A stretch of 64,000 nucleotides of DNA from Planctomycetia bacterium (GTDB lineage Bacteria; Planctomycetota; Planctomycetia; Pirellulales; Thermoguttaceae), in assembly GCA_030539295.1 (NCBI GenBank), contig JAUNSJ010000013.1:1-64000 (forward strand). Reading direction: 5' to 3'. Positions 39,108 to 48,943 of this stretch are shown here, piece by piece; position 1 is the stretch's first letter; the number at the start of each line of letters is the position of its first letter. The notes beneath the pieces are model-generated. The model was not told where the DNA came from. It saw only the letters and a list, made by a program, of their open reading frames with translations, and did not search any database. The position numbers were made by a program, and so were the translations under genes.

Positions 39108-39415
39108 GGCTGGTGGGTACTCGTTTAGGGTCCTGAAATCTTTATCCAGACCCCGCTTCAATGACACTCTTACCAAAGCGGATTTTTCCGGAAAAAACGA
39201 CGTCGAGTGGGCACAGACCACCTCAACGTCACGAATCATAGGCATTTTTTCCCGGTAGCTCAAGAGCATTTCGCCAAAAACGGAAAAAAATCCATGAAAT
39301 TTTACGGGGCAAGGAATTTCAAGAACGCATTTTTCCTATACAATATATAGAGAGGACCCGCCAGGAGCCAGGTCGACTGGCGGTCAGTCCGAAAAAACAC
39401 AAACAGGGTAAAATA
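39108..39415. other. divergent promoter region between secretin and UXS genes
   Basis: About 308 nt. It holds a minus-strand promoter (39235-39263) for the secretin. A plus-strand -10 candidate TACAAT lies at 39339-39344, with only a weak -35 (TTTCAA at 39317-39322), for the epimerase gene. The minus-strand leader carries a TTTTTTCCGGAAAAA-type palindrome near 39184-39198. Confidence 0.5.
39235..39263 (-). promoter_or_regulatory. promoter of the secretin-lipoprotein operon
   Basis: On the minus strand, TTGAGC (39263-39258), a 17-nt spacer and TATGAT (39240-39235). It lies inside the longer secretin frame and argues that translation begins at 39107 rather than 39269. Confidence 0.6.
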
Positions 39416-40387
39416 ATGAAGATAAAGAGAATTTTAGTTTCAGGAGGGGCCGGCTTTCTCGGATCTCACCTCTGCGACCGACTGGTCGCCGCAGGGCACG
39501 ACGTTATTTGTGTGGATAATTTTTTTACAAGCCAGAAAACAAATATCGATTCCCTGTTGGGCAAAAAGAATTTTGAGCTCGTCCGGCACGACATTACCCT
39601 GCCCCTGTATCTGGAAGTGGATGAGGTCTATAATCTGGCCTGTCCCGCCGCGCCTGGTCACTATCAGTATAACCCCATTAAAACCATGAAAACGTCCGTG
39701 CTCGGGGCCATCAATCTGCTCGGACTGGCCAAACGATGTCATGCGAAAATTCTACAAGCGTCGACCAGCGAAGTCTATGGCGACCCGGAAGTGCACCCGC
39801 AACGGGAAGATTACCGCGGTGCCGTCAATACAATAGGTCCTCGCTCCTGTTACGATGAAGGCAAGAGAGCAGCCGAAACCCTCTTCTCCGACTACCATCG
39901 CATGCACCACGTCGATATTCGCATCGCTCGCATTTTTAATACTTATGGGCCGCGTATGCACCCATACGACGGCCGCGTCGTCTCCAACTTTATTCGACAG
40001 TCATTGCAGGGCGAGCCGATAACCATCTTCGGCGACGGGTCACAAACCCGGTCCTTCTGCTACTACTCCGACCTGGTGGAGGGCCTCATACGACTCATGG
40101 ACAGCGAACAGCCCTTTAGCGGTCCGGTTAATCTGGGCAACCCCGGCGAATTTACCATTCTACAACTTGCCCGAGCCGTGCAAAAAATCCTCGGACAAAA
40201 GGAGAACTTCCTCTTTCGCGAACTCCCACTCGACGACCCTACGCGTCGCAAGCCGGACATAACTCGCGCTAAAGAGCTGCTCGGCTGGGTTCCCCACGTC
40301 GACCTTTGGGAAGGACTCGCCAAAACCATTAGCTGGTTCAAATCCATCGATATACAGGATTATCGACCTCCTACCCCCAACTACTAA
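39416..40387 (+). CDS. UDP-glucuronate decarboxylase (UDP-xylose synthase)
   Basis: A 323-residue NAD-dependent short-chain enzyme that converts UDP-glucuronic acid to UDP-xylose for cell-surface glycans. The cofactor-binding motif [15 protein letters not shown] is at the N-terminus. The active-site Ser, Tyr and Lys are in the family order: STSEVYGDP (about 119-127), then [11 protein letters not shown] (about 143-153). The phrase [19 protein letters not shown] is characteristic of UXS rather than UDP-glucose epimerase. It stands first in a plus-strand run. Confidence 0.95.
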   Translation: MKIKRILVSGGAGFLGSHLCDRLVAAGHDVICVDNFFTSQKTNIDSLLGKKNFELVRHDITLPLYLEVDEVYNLACPAAPGHYQYNPIKTMKTSVLGAINLLGLAKRCHAKILQASTSEVYGDPEVHPQREDYRGAVNTIGPRSCYDEGKRAAETLFSDYHRMHHVDIRIARIFNTYGPRMHPYDGRVVSNFIRQSLQGEPITIFGDGSQTRSFCYYSDLVEGLIRLMDSEQPFSGPVNLGNPGEFTILQLARAVQKILGQKENFLFRELPLDDPTRRKPDITRAKELLGWVPHVDLWEGLAKTISWFKSIDIQDYRPPTPNY

Positions 40388-40433
40388 CCCCTGTCACCCT
40401 AACCAAAACGAGATACAGTAAAGAGCCTAAACT

Positions 40434-41294
40434 ATGCCCCTTGCAGGATTAACAATTATTGGCGAGTCCATAAACGACTCGGTACCTTCGACCCATGCCT
40501 TCTACGAAGAAGAGAACTACGACGCCATAGCCCAGGTCGCGCGGAGTCAGACGGACGGCGGCGCGGGGTACATTGACGTGAACGTTGGGTCACGCCCGGC
40601 TTCCGTTATGCAAAAGACGGTTCTGGCCGTGCAAAAAGCCACAACGCTTCCTTTGGCCATTGACTCGCCCGATTACGAGCAGGCCCAGGCAGGACTTGCC
40701 GCCTGTGACTCCGAGCGCCCGCGCCCGATCCTCAATTCCATCTCACAGCTCCGCATGGAAATGTTCGACTTATATAAACAGACTCCCTTCTGCCCTATTC
40801 TGCTCCTGTCGGAGTACAAGACAGAACAGGGAGACTCGGCCAGTGCCGCGACTGCGGAGCAATCGTACGGAGCCGCTTGTGACCTCTTTGAAAAATGCAA
40901 GTCGCTCGGAATGGCAAACGACCAGATTATATTCGACCCCGGTGTCGCGCCCCTGGCTGGCGATACCGAAGGCAATCTTGCCCGACTCATTCGCACCATG
41001 GAGCTGATTCACGCCAACCCGGACATGAAAGGCGTGCACGCCTCGGTGGGATTAAGCAACTTTACCGTTATGCTCCCGGCGAAAACGAAGAGCGGTGCGG
41101 TCGTTAAAAGTCCGCTCGAAAGTGCGTTCCTGACCCTGACCATGCCGCTTGGTATGGATCATGTAATCGGGTCGGTCAAGAGGAAGTATCAGCTTCTCGC
41201 CGAGGAGGACCCTGCCCTGCTCTGCGTTCGCGAATGTCTCGAAAAAGGAGGCTTCGAGTCGATTGCACGGGTCCGTCGTTTCATCCGTTCTTAA
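40434..41294 (+). CDS. methyltetrahydrofolate:corrinoid methyltransferase-like protein
   Basis: A 286-residue TIM-barrel protein of the pterin-binding family. It starts with a dihydropteroate-synthase-like pattern GLTIIGESIND and includes GAGYIDVNVGSR and AIDSPDYEQAQAG. The C-terminal half has DPGVAPLAGDTEGN and GVHASVGLSNFTVMLP. Such proteins transfer the methyl group between methyl-THF and a corrinoid (AcsE/MtgA type). Neither a corrinoid protein nor acetyl-CoA synthase gene is nearby, so its partner is not shown. RBS AAAGAG lies about 9 nt upstream. Confidence 0.85.
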   Translation: MPLAGLTIIGESINDSVPSTHAFYEEENYDAIAQVARSQTDGGAGYIDVNVGSRPASVMQKTVLAVQKATTLPLAIDSPDYEQAQAGLAACDSERPRPILNSISQLRMEMFDLYKQTPFCPILLLSEYKTEQGDSASAATAEQSYGAACDLFEKCKSLGMANDQIIFDPGVAPLAGDTEGNLARLIRTMELIHANPDMKGVHASVGLSNFTVMLPAKTKSGAVVKSPLESAFLTLTMPLGMDHVIGSVKRKYQLLAEEDPALLCVRECLEKGGFESIARVRRFIRS

Positions 41295-41358
41295 TATCTA
41301 ACAACAGGTTACAACGGTATAAGCAACAAGAAAAATCACTATAAGAGGGCCTTTTATA

Positions 41359-42147
41359 ATGCGTTCGATAGCCATCATGAATCAAAAAGGAGGCGTTGGT
41401 AAAACGACGACCTCGGTTAATCTTGCCGTGGGTCTGGCGCGACATGGGTGCCGCGTGCAACTGCTCGATCTGGACCCACAGGCTCACGCCTCGCTCCATC
41501 TCGGGCTGGAGCCGCAAGAGGATTTTACGTCAATATACGATGTACTCGTCGAAGGTAAGTCGCTCGCCGATGTGCGTCGCCAAATGGAAGATAATCTCTG
41601 GCTCGTCCCCGCGCACCTCGACCTGACCGGCGTTGAGCTTAAATTGGCCAGCGTGATTGGGCGTGAAATTGTCCTGCGAAATAAAATCGCCGCCGATTCC
41701 GAGGCGTTTGACTTTCTTATAATCGATTGTCCCCCTTCCCTCGGACTGCTGACGCTTAACGCGCTGTCCGCCGTCGAAGATATTATCGTACCACTTCAGC
41801 CGCATTATCTGGCTATGCACGGACTTAGTAAACTTCTGGAGACCATCGATATCGTTGCCGACCTGCTCAATAGCCGCCTGCGGCTCGATGGTGTTGTCCT
41901 CTGTATGTACGACGGCGCGACCACACTGGCCCGGGAAGTCGCCGACGACGTGAGCCAGTTCTTTCAGCAGAAGCACGAGGCGAACTCGCCTTGGGCCACG
42001 GCAAAAATGTTCCAAACGAAAATCCGACGCAATGTGCGTCTGGCCGAAGCGCCCAGTTTCGGTAAGTCCATCTTCGACTACGACCCACAGTCGCACGGCG
42101 CCCAAGACTACGCTGCCCTTGTCGAGGAAGTTTTAAACAGAAAGTAA
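41359..42147 (+). CDS. ParA/MinD-family ATPase
   Basis: A 262-residue deviant-Walker ATPase. The P-loop is KGGVGKTTTSVNLAVGL at residues 10-26, with the signature Lys at the start. Further motifs are DLDPQAHASLHLG (Walker A') and FLIIDCPPSLGLLTLN (Walker B). It is of the Soj/ParA type that positions DNA or large cargo. No ParB gene lies adjacent, and the downstream genes queF and dtd are unrelated, so it may be a chromosomal Soj that pairs with a ParB elsewhere, or a cargo-positioning ATPase. Confidence 0.9.
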   Translation: MRSIAIMNQKGGVGKTTTSVNLAVGLARHGCRVQLLDLDPQAHASLHLGLEPQEDFTSIYDVLVEGKSLADVRRQMEDNLWLVPAHLDLTGVELKLASVIGREIVLRNKIAADSEAFDFLIIDCPPSLGLLTLNALSAVEDIIVPLQPHYLAMHGLSKLLETIDIVADLLNSRLRLDGVVLCMYDGATTLAREVADDVSQFFQQKHEANSPWATAKMFQTKIRRNVRLAEAPSFGKSIFDYDPQSHGAQDYAALVEEVLNRK

Positions 42148-42173
42148 ATTAAGAGTTCATAAAGGTACTTCAC

Positions 42174-42548
42174 ATGAAAAACGAAACTGCTGGTCACCCC
42201 GACCGCTCTCAACTCGAAATTTTCGATAATTCCTATCCCGACCGCGATTATACAATCGTCCACGTCTGCCCGGAATTCACCTCCGTCTGCCCAAAAACGG
42301 GTCAACCCGACTATGGCACCCTAACCTTCGAATTCATTCCCGATAAGAAATGTGTCGAACTTAAGAGTCTCAAACTCTACCTGCAAAAATATCGCAATGA
42401 AGGCATATTCTATGAAAATGTCACCAATCGAATTCTCGACGATCTGGTCGCCGTGCTCAACCCGCGATTCATGAAGTTGACCGCCGAGTTCACTCCCCGC
42501 GGCGGTATTCACTCCATAATAACCGCCACATGGCGTCAAGAAGGTTAG
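42174..42548 (+). CDS. queF: NADPH-dependent 7-cyano-7-deazaguanine reductase
   Basis: A 124-residue short-form (type I) QueF, which reduces preQ0 to preQ1 in queuosine synthesis. The active-site Cys and signature are [16 protein letters not shown] (about residues 37-52), and the substrate Glu/His region is [20 protein letters not shown]. All key positions look intact. It follows parA by 26 nt; dtd follows 2 nt after its stop. Confidence 0.95.
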   Translation: MKNETAGHPDRSQLEIFDNSYPDRDYTIVHVCPEFTSVCPKTGQPDYGTLTFEFIPDKKCVELKSLKLYLQKYRNEGIFYENVTNRILDDLVAVLNPRFMKLTAEFTPRGGIHSIITATWRQEG

Positions 42549-42550
42549 TT

Positions 42551-43006
42551 GTGCGTGCCTGTATTCAGAGAGTCACGCGTGCGCAAGTTTCGCTCCCGGA
42601 AGAAGATGGACGCGTTTGCGGCGCTATCGGTCGCGGTCTGCTCGTCCTCCTCGGCGTGGGTCTGTGCGATACGCAGGAGGATGTGCTCTGGCTCGCTCGC
42701 AAAGTGCGCGGCTTACGTATCTTCGACGACCCGGCCGGTAAAATGAACCTCAATGTTCAGCAGGTGGGCGGCTCGGTTCTGGTCGTAAGCCAATTCACTC
42801 TCTACGCCGATACCGTGCGCGGCAACCGCCCGGGCTTTACGGAAGCGGCCCCGCCTGAATCGGCCCGACATTATTACGACTTGTTCGTCCAAGAATTGCG
42901 GCACAGTGGCCTGTCGGTCGCTACCGGCGTCTTTCAGGCGAATATGCACGTTGAACTGACCAACGAAGGCCCGGTTACCATCTGGATGGATTCCCGCGCC
43001 CGTTAA
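42551..43006 (+). CDS. dtd: D-aminoacyl-tRNA deacylase
   Basis: A 151-residue enzyme that hydrolyses D-aminoacyl-tRNAs. The GTG at 42551 gives the standard N-terminus (V/M)[13 protein letters not shown] with AAGG upstream; an ATG at 42530 overlaps queF and adds seven atypical residues. The catalytic motifs SQFTLYADT (about residues 77-85) and the C-terminal NEGPVTIW are present. It ends 2 nt before a short tandem duplication that includes its stop codon. Confidence 0.93.
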   Translation: MRACIQRVTRAQVSLPEEDGRVCGAIGRGLLVLLGVGLCDTQEDVLWLARKVRGLRIFDDPAGKMNLNVQQVGGSVLVVSQFTLYADTVRGNRPGFTEAAPPESARHYYDLFVQELRHSGLSVATGVFQANMHVELTNEGPVTIWMDSRAR

Positions 43007-43036
43007 TCACAAAGATACGCCCGTTAATCACAAAGA
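42997..43036. repeat. 21-bp tandem duplication across the dtd stop
   Basis: CGCCCGTTAATCACAAAGA at 42997-43015 recurs at 43018-43036 with two bases between. Copy 1 contains the dtd stop TAA, so this looks like replication slippage at the 3' end of the gene. Confidence 0.8.
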
Positions 43037-43072
43037 AACGGGCTTCAAAAGTGAAACAGGCCCAAAAACACC

Positions 43073-43112
43073 AAGAACGGGCATGAGTTTGACTTCACGC
43101 CCGTTCTTTCTT
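43073..43112. terminator. bidirectional terminator between dtd and serC
   Basis: The perfect 10-bp arms AAGAACGGGC (43073-43082) and GCCCGTTCTT (43099-43108) with a 16-nt loop are followed by a T/C-rich tract. They serve the convergent dtd (+) and serC (-) transcripts. Confidence 0.85.
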
Positions 43113-43147
43113 CTGGCAGCGGTCGTCTTAGCGACCGAAATTCGAAA

Positions 43148-44239
43148 TTAGCCGTTCTTCTTCGCGAACTCGAGCATGAAATCGCGAAGTTTGACAACGC
43201 CTTCTCGCGGCATGGCATTGTAGATCGAAGCTCGCAAACCACCGACACTGCGATGTCCGCCCAAGGTCATAAGCCCCACTTCTTTCGCCTCGTCCTGGAA
43301 CTGCTTATCCAGCTCCGGCGTGGGCAGGCGGAACGGAACGTTCATGACACTGCGATATTCCTTGTCCGCATGACCCGTATAGAATCCGTTCGATTCATCG
43401 ATCGCGGCATAGAGGAGCGCGGCCTTCTCTTCGTTAATAGCGGCCATTTTCTCCAGCCCACCAATATCGTTAAGGAGCCAGTCGGTAACCAGCTTAACCA
43501 TATAGATGGAGAAGCACGGTGGTGTATTGAGCATGGAATTGGCCGCCGCCAGTTTCTTATAGCTGAACATTGAAGGAAGCGTATCCGGGGAGCGTTCGAG
43601 CCAATCTTCGCGAATAATAATTACGGTCACACCAGCCGGGCCAGCGTTCTTCTGGGCACAGGCATACAAAACGCCGAACTTCGATACGTCGATCGGGCGA
43701 CTGAAAATTTCACTGGAGGCATCGGCCACGAGCGGCTTGTCAACGTTCGGAAGTTCTTTCCACTGAACGCCTTCGATCGTTTCGTTCAGAGCCGTATAGC
43801 AATAAGCGGCGTCGGCCGAGGTTGTATATTCGCCCGCTTTCGGCTTGCGGCGAAAACCACCTTCTTTGCCATCCCAAATTATATTGACCTTGCCTTGCGT
43901 TTTCGCTTCCGAGGCCGCCTTCTTACTCCAGGTTCCCGAAACTATGTAATCGGCAGATTCATTCCGGCCACCGATTATATTCATCGGAATCATCGCAAAC
44001 TGTGTTAGCGCACCCCCTTGCAGAAACAGAACCTTGTAGTTCTCCGGAACGGACAACAGCTGACGAATATTGGACTCGGCACTATTAATAATATCGTCAA
44101 ACGGCTTGGACCGATGGCTGATTTCCAAAATGGATGCGCCGACGCCCGGAAGACAGAGAAGTTCTTCCTGCGCTTTTTTCAAAACGGAAACCGGCATAAC
44201 AGCCGGACCAGCGGAAAAATTGTAAAGTCGTTCTTCCAT
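43148..44239 (-). CDS. serC: phosphoserine aminotransferase
   Basis: A 363-residue PLP enzyme that makes phosphoserine from 3-phosphohydroxypyruvate (serine and pyridoxal synthesis). The ATG at 44239 is chosen because MEERLYNFSAGPAVMPVSVL is the family N-terminus and AGAGGA lies 6 nt upstream. The PLP-lysine region is YACAQKNAGPAGVTVII (about 190-206), and the C-terminal GHRSVGGLRASIYNAMP is typical. All are intact. It converges with dtd on a shared terminator. Confidence 0.97.
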   Translation of the reverse strand: MEERLYNFSAGPAVMPVSVLKKAQEELLCLPGVGASILEISHRSKPFDDIINSAESNIRQLLSVPENYKVLFLQGGALTQFAMIPMNIIGGRNESADYIVSGTWSKKAASEAKTQGKVNIIWDGKEGGFRRKPKAGEYTTSADAAYCYTALNETIEGVQWKELPNVDKPLVADASSEIFSRPIDVSKFGVLYACAQKNAGPAGVTVIIIREDWLERSPDTLPSMFSYKKLAAANSMLNTPPCFSIYMVKLVTDWLLNDIGGLEKMAAINEEKAALLYAAIDESNGFYTGHADKEYRSVMNVPFRLPTPELDKQFQDEAKEVGLMTLGGHRSVGGLRASIYNAMPREGVVKLRDFMLEFAKKNG

Positions 44240-44591
44240 TGTGAAGTTCCTCTTTTGATTTGCCAACTTGCATCCTCTTATGTATACTACGCTTACAGTA
44301 CGTCAGGACGTCGCAGCCGGTCTTGGTGAACGGGGTGACTGCCAGGTAGGACCCGGATCCGTAAGGGGAAGATTCCCGTTATCTTCCAACCAGCGTTTAT
44401 CATACCACAAAAAATTGCTACGACAAGGAGTAGGGGACCCGGCGCCTGTACGTCAATTGGGGGATAACCCGCCACGAGAGCCTGATTGTTTGCGTTGTTT
44501 GCCAAGCCACGCGTTAACGAGCAGGCCCCCCCCATTATCGCAAGAAAGTTTGACACGCACCCATTCCTCATTGAGCCGCAAATGCAACCTA

Positions 44592-44620
44592 TTGACAGTT
44601 TTGGTATTATCTGTTATTAT
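44592..44620 (+). promoter_or_regulatory. promoter of the second DUF1559 gene
   Basis: TTGACA at 44592-44597, a 17-nt spacer and TATTAT at 44615-44620. It is near consensus and gives a leader of about 310 nt. Confidence 0.75.
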
Positions 44621-44786
44621 ATATGTACTTGTAGACGCGGGGGTACTGGCTAACCAAAAGTTAATTTACGGTGTTTTTTGCTTTATCGTAATAATAAAAA
44701 CACAAACAAACTAAAATCATTCCACGTAATACCAAACATATATAGGGATGCTCGCCGAGCCTCTCTTATTATATTGGATTTTTTTG

Positions 44787-44857
44787 TTTCTGCGTTCGGC
44801 AGTATCTGACGTTCTGCAGTTCTGTTTCTGCCTGAAGCAGATCCGAGAACGCAGAAA
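44787..44857 (+). promoter_or_regulatory. large hairpin in the DUF1559 leader
   Basis: TTTCTGCGTTC at 44787-44797 pairs perfectly with GAACGCAGAAA at 44847-44857. The interior has its own TCTGC/GCAGA hairpin. It lies between the promoter and the gene, about 75 nt before the start. Confidence 0.6.
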
Positions 44858-44933
44858 ATATGTTACTGCAACCAAATATTATTTATAACCTGCTCTAGAT
44901 CCGGTAGGGTAGGTAACGAAAGGACGGTACATC

Positions 44934-46118
44934 ATGTCACTCCGACGAAAAACCTTTGGTTTTACTCTTATTGAACTCTTGGTCGTCATATCGATTATCG
45001 GCATGCTGGCCGGAATGCTACTGCCTGCTGTGCAAAACGCGCGCGAAGCGAGTCGAAGGACTATTTGCGTCAACAACCAAAAGAACCTCGTACTGGCCAT
45101 GAGTATCTACCATTCTTCAAGGAATAAATTCCCACAATTTAATCAAACCGTGCAGACAACAAAAACTTGGAGTACCAGCTACGTAGTCGGCACTGGGGGA
45201 GAGAGAATTTACGATACTTACGTGACTATTGGTTGGATTCCTACGCTCATGCCCTATCTGGACGCGGCCCAAATTTGGGAGTTCCTCGACAATCCGCCGG
45301 CAGGAACGTCCAATGCGGCAGGAACGTCCGACATCAACCGTGTTCGCATGGACGTGTCTCTTCCTGTCCTTCATTGCATCAGTGCCGGAACACAGGAACC
45401 GGGGACAAACTCGTACGTTGCCAACTGCGGAACACCAGACCGAGAGGCAACCAAACCATCCGGGTCAAGTTTGTATCAGGCAGGTGACCTCGGTAAGGCC
45501 AATGGCATGCTCAACGATGGGTCGACCGAAGTTCATGGTTCTCCACTCTCACTCGACGACGTTATCGACGGTACAACCAATACACTTCTCCTGTCGGAAA
45601 ACATGCAGGCAGGGCACTTTTGGGACATTGCCGAATACGACGTTGGCTTCTGCTGGTCAACAGACGGAACACAAATTGATACCAATACAACTTATACATG
45701 CCCCGACCTTGCCTCCAAAACAGAGGCTGCCATTATGGCCGCTGGCAATACGGTCTACAAGGTCTGCTGGCGTGCCAATCGGACCTCGTCCTATACAGGA
45801 AACAGCAAAGGACAATACCTGCAAATCGGCTCCTACGGCGGCGCAGCAACCGCATTCACCGATAAAACTTCGTCTCCCTTGGTCATTAATAAGTGCGCGA
45901 AAGATGTTTCCGGCGGACGTACCTGGGTAACGGCTCGCCCTTCTTCCGCGCATCCGGGTACAGTCGTGGCAGGAATGGTCGACGGTAGTGTCCGTGTTAT
46001 TAATGAAGGCGTCGACAAGACCTGTTTCGCTCGAGCTATGACGCCCTGTGATAAGAAATCTGATGCCGCATCAATTTTCAGTGCATTAGGCGTTTTCTCG
46101 CCCAATTCTCTCGACTGA
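44934..46118 (+). CDS. DUF1559 protein with prepilin-type N-terminus
   Basis: A 394-residue protein. The prepilin motif [20 protein letters not shown] starts near residue 5, with the Glu at +5, followed by [20 protein letters not shown], and the C-terminal [16 protein letters not shown] matches the DUF1559 end motif. It is shorter at the N-terminus than the homologue at 24796. It is a single-gene unit with its own promoter and leader hairpin; an AAAGGA ribosome site lies about 10 nt upstream. It probably forms a surface or periplasmic pseudopilin. Confidence 0.93.
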   Translation: MSLRRKTFGFTLIELLVVISIIGMLAGMLLPAVQNAREASRRTICVNNQKNLVLAMSIYHSSRNKFPQFNQTVQTTKTWSTSYVVGTGGERIYDTYVTIGWIPTLMPYLDAAQIWEFLDNPPAGTSNAAGTSDINRVRMDVSLPVLHCISAGTQEPGTNSYVANCGTPDREATKPSGSSLYQAGDLGKANGMLNDGSTEVHGSPLSLDDVIDGTTNTLLLSENMQAGHFWDIAEYDVGFCWSTDGTQIDTNTTYTCPDLASKTEAAIMAAGNTVYKVCWRANRTSSYTGNSKGQYLQIGSYGGAATAFTDKTSSPLVINKCAKDVSGGRTWVTARPSSAHPGTVVAGMVDGSVRVINEGVDKTCFARAMTPCDKKSDAASIFSALGVFSPNSLD

Positions 46119-46161
46119 GTGCCCATGCGTTTATGAGCAGCCGGGGAATCCATTTCGTTAT

Positions 46162-46194
46162 TTGCTGGGTCGGGCCCTGCAAGCAGGCCCTCCC
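46162..46194. repeat. interspersed 33-bp element, copy 2
   Basis: Near-identical to 3140-3172 with two central differences. It lies about 45 nt after the DUF1559 stop and 23 nt before the pheT promoter. Confidence 0.7.
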
Positions 46195-46216
46195 GGTAAG
46201 CAGTCGGGAACGATAC

Positions 46217-46245
46217 TTGACAAAACACGAAAGCGGGGTTATAAT
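46217..46245 (+). promoter_or_regulatory. consensus promoter of pheT
   Basis: TTGACA at 46217-46222, exactly 17 nt, and TATAAT at 46240-46245: a perfect sigma70-type promoter with a leader of about 145 nt. Confidence 0.9.
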
Positions 46246-46395
46246 GCGTAAAAATAAGGGTTTGTAACAGAACCGAGCGCATAAAAAACGGTGTGGGGCG
46301 TAACAGTCGCAGGTTGAATTCGTGGTAAACCGACTGTGGACAAACTCTCCTGTTTTTTCTGCTTATATTATAATGAGTAAAGATGAGGCTGAACT

Positions 46396-48840
46396 GTGTA
46401 TATCTCACTGGACTGGATTTCTGATTTCGTGGATCTTTCGGATCTTTCCCCTGAAACCATAGCCGACCGTTTGACCATGTCGACGGCCGAAGTGGAGGGG
46501 TTAGTTACCCTAACGCGGCATACGCAAGGCGTGCTCGTGGGCGAAATTATCGCTTGCGAATCGCTCAATACCGCGGAACACGAAGGCGGGAAACAACTTA
46601 CGTTCTGCACTGTTCGTTGCGGCGATCGTCAGTACACAACCGTGTGCGGGGCTCCTAATGCCCGAATTGGTCTGAAGGCCCCTTTTGCCCCGGCGGGCAT
46701 TCAGCTCGGCGAGAAACAGCTCCAGCGTACCGAAATGGCCGGCCACGTCAGTGAAGGAATCCTTTGTAGTGCCGCTGAACTCGGAATGAGTTCCTGGCAT
46801 GAAATCCTGTTCGAATGTCCGGCGTCTGTGCCCGATGGCACGCCGTTCGAGTCGCTCGTTCCGACCCGTGATACGCTTATTGAAATTGATAATAAGAGTC
46901 TGACGCACCGGCCTGACCTCTGGGGTCATTATGGAATTGCACGGGAATTGGCCGCGATTTTTCATCGTCCACTCAAGCCCCTGCCTCGACACGCGGTCGA
47001 CTCGTATCGCGACCTCCCGGCCGTTTCGATTGAAATTGCCGACGAGAATTGCCCCTGCTACTCGGCTATTATTCTCCGCGTTTCGCCGGGCACGAATGGC
47101 CTGCCGTCACCAGTGGTTATGCAGCGGCGCCTCCATGCACTAGGCCAGCGAACCTATAATCTGCTCGTGGACGTTACGAATTACGTCAGTCTGGAACTTG
47201 GCCAGCCGACGCACGCGTTCGACGCGGATCTCGTTTCCGCTATTCGGGTTGCGCCGATGGGTAAGAAAGGCACGTTCCAAACACTCGACGGCGTTGAGCG
47301 CGCGATGCTGCCGGAAGACATGATGATTTGCGACGGTCCGAAGCCCATTGCCATTGCCGGTATTATGGGCGGTCTGGAGACAGAAGTTACCGCGAAGACA
47401 ACGCGAATTGTTCTGGAATCGGCGAACTTTAAGTCGGCCCGAATCCGGAAAACGGCCGGACGGCTCGACTTACGAACCGACGCCTCACAGCGTTACGAAA
47501 AGAGTCAGCCGCCGTACAATGTCAAGACCGGAACGGAACGCATTATGCATCTGATGGCCGAGTCGGGCATTCCGCTCAAAGTGGAGAGTCGATTCTCGCT
47601 GGCCGGGAATCTGGCCGGAGAGGTGCGTGAAATCCTCCTGCCGCCTGGCCGCCTGAATGCGCTGGCCGGAATCGACTTCCCGAACCAAACGATTCTCGAC
47701 ATTCTTCATTCGATTGAATTTCAAGCGGAATTTCTGGCCGACGGCTCGCTCAAAATTGGTGTGCCGCCCTTTCGCAGTGCCAAGGATATTTCCATTCCGG
47801 AAGATATTGTGGAAGAGGTTATGCGTCTGTACGGTTTTGACAATATTCCGCCGGTCCTGCCGCGACTGTCGCTGGCCCCATTGCATGTGGAAAAATATAT
47901 ACGCATGGAGCATAAAGCGCGGCGTCTGCTCGCAACCGCCTACGGCTTTCATGAGGTGCACAACTACGGCTGGATGAACGATAACTGGCTTGCCCGACTT
48001 GGCTTTGAGCCTGGCGCAACGCTCGTATTACAGAATCCGGCCGCCGCTCCGGAGTCCCGACTGCGTACGACTCTTATCCCGAATCTGTTGACTCTGGTTC
48101 CGAAGAACCGGCCGTTCCGCGACCAGTTCCGCGTCTTCGAACTCGGCCATGTCTACTTCCCGGTCGGTCCGAACGATTCCCAGCAGCCGTGCAAAGACAG
48201 TGCGGAAAAATGTCTGGAGCTACCGCGTCTGGCCGGCGTGAGTTATCTTCAGTCGGGCCAATCGCTGGACGAGCATTATCTTTCCGTCAAGGCCGCAGTG
48301 GAAGATTTAGGGCGTGTCTTTGCACAAGAGGACTATCCGCTCACCTTTGCCGCCGTTACGGAAGACGCGTCGCCTTGGCAGAAGTCCGGTACGGCTGTGC
48401 ACATTATTCAGGACGGTCAGGTCATCGGTTCGCTCGGCTATGCGGACAAGTCGCTCATGAACGTCCTTTCGCCAGAAGGCGGTCAGGTTATCTGGTTCGA
48501 AATTGAACTGGATCGGTTTAAAGGGAACCTGTACCCGGCGACCCGCTTCACCGAGCCGCCGAAATTCCCCGGTTCCTGGCAGGACTTTTCGCTCTTGTGG
48601 CCTCTTTCAGACGGCTATGAGAAGTTGGAGTCGCTCCTGAACACGTTTACTGACCCGCTCATTTTGCGTCGTGAATTCCTCACGCTCTATAGTGGCAAAG
48701 GGTTAGACAAAGGCTGGGGGAGCTACTCCTTCCGCTACGAAATCGGCGCCACCGACCGCACCTTAACCGGCAGCGAAATCGACGCGTTTCACGAGAAGTT
48801 TCTCGCTTTTCTGAAATCGAATAACGTTAGTATAAGATAA
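46396..48840 (+). CDS. pheT: phenylalanyl-tRNA synthetase beta subunit
   Basis: An 814-residue subunit. The order is N-terminal EMAP/OB-like tRNA-binding part (about 40-150), B3/B4 editing region (about 200-380), B5 (about 400-480), a core catalytic-like domain, and a C-terminal FDX-ACB anticodon-binding domain starting near 715 with FTEPPKFPGSWQDFSLLWP. The start is GTG at 46396, with GAGG 8 nt upstream. The alpha subunit gene pheS is not adjacent, as is sometimes seen in planctomycetes. A perfect promoter lies 150 nt upstream. Confidence 0.96.
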   Translation: MYISLDWISDFVDLSDLSPETIADRLTMSTAEVEGLVTLTRHTQGVLVGEIIACESLNTAEHEGGKQLTFCTVRCGDRQYTTVCGAPNARIGLKAPFAPAGIQLGEKQLQRTEMAGHVSEGILCSAAELGMSSWHEILFECPASVPDGTPFESLVPTRDTLIEIDNKSLTHRPDLWGHYGIARELAAIFHRPLKPLPRHAVDSYRDLPAVSIEIADENCPCYSAIILRVSPGTNGLPSPVVMQRRLHALGQRTYNLLVDVTNYVSLELGQPTHAFDADLVSAIRVAPMGKKGTFQTLDGVERAMLPEDMMICDGPKPIAIAGIMGGLETEVTAKTTRIVLESANFKSARIRKTAGRLDLRTDASQRYEKSQPPYNVKTGTERIMHLMAESGIPLKVESRFSLAGNLAGEVREILLPPGRLNALAGIDFPNQTILDILHSIEFQAEFLADGSLKIGVPPFRSAKDISIPEDIVEEVMRLYGFDNIPPVLPRLSLAPLHVEKYIRMEHKARRLLATAYGFHEVHNYGWMNDNWLARLGFEPGATLVLQNPAAAPESRLRTTLIPNLLTLVPKNRPFRDQFRVFELGHVYFPVGPNDSQQPCKDSAEKCLELPRLAGVSYLQSGQSLDEHYLSVKAAVEDLGRVFAQEDYPLTFAAVTEDASPWQKSGTAVHIIQDGQVIGSLGYADKSLMNVLSPEGGQVIWFEIELDRFKGNLYPATRFTEPPKFPGSWQDFSLLWPLSDGYEKLESLLNTFTDPLILRREFLTLYSGKGLDKGWGSYSFRYEIGATDRTLTGSEIDAFHEKFLAFLKSNNVSIR

Positions 48841-48909
48841 CGAGTCGGTCGCTGGCATTGTTTTTTTGATATTTTTTGTAGAAAATACCGTTACAGGGGC
48901 AAAAAATGC

Positions 48910-48938
48910 TTGACAAGTCATTTTCTACCCTGTACAAT
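48910..48938 (+). promoter_or_regulatory. consensus promoter before the structured region
   Basis: TTGACA at 48910-48915, 17 nt, and TACAAT at 48933-48938. Transcription would start near 48945, just before the first hairpin, and about 900 nt before the first cluster gene. Confidence 0.85.
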
Positions 48939-48943
48939 AATAG

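Larger units (their letters stand above)
44240..44933. other. intergenic region between serC and the second DUF1559 gene
   Basis: About 690 nt with no convincing gene. It has a hairpin GGAAGAT/ATCTTCC at 44367-44387, an 8-C run near 44526, a consensus plus-strand promoter (44592-44620) and a long inverted repeat in its leader (44787-44857). Short frames on both strands here have no family support. Confidence 0.6.

Noticed and set aside
44331..44500. Resemblance of this stretch to SRP RNA, cobalamin riboswitch or RNase P RNA
   Set aside because: Only short matches (such as CCAGGT..GG..CCGGA); the conserved cores of these RNAs are absent.
44293..44571. Minus-strand 92-codon frame upstream of serC
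   Set aside because: Hydrophobic but featureless, in gene-free DNA with no start signal.
44268..44714. Plus-strand 148-codon frame between serC and the DUF1559 gene
   Set aside because: It runs across the consensus promoter at 44592 and has no family pattern.
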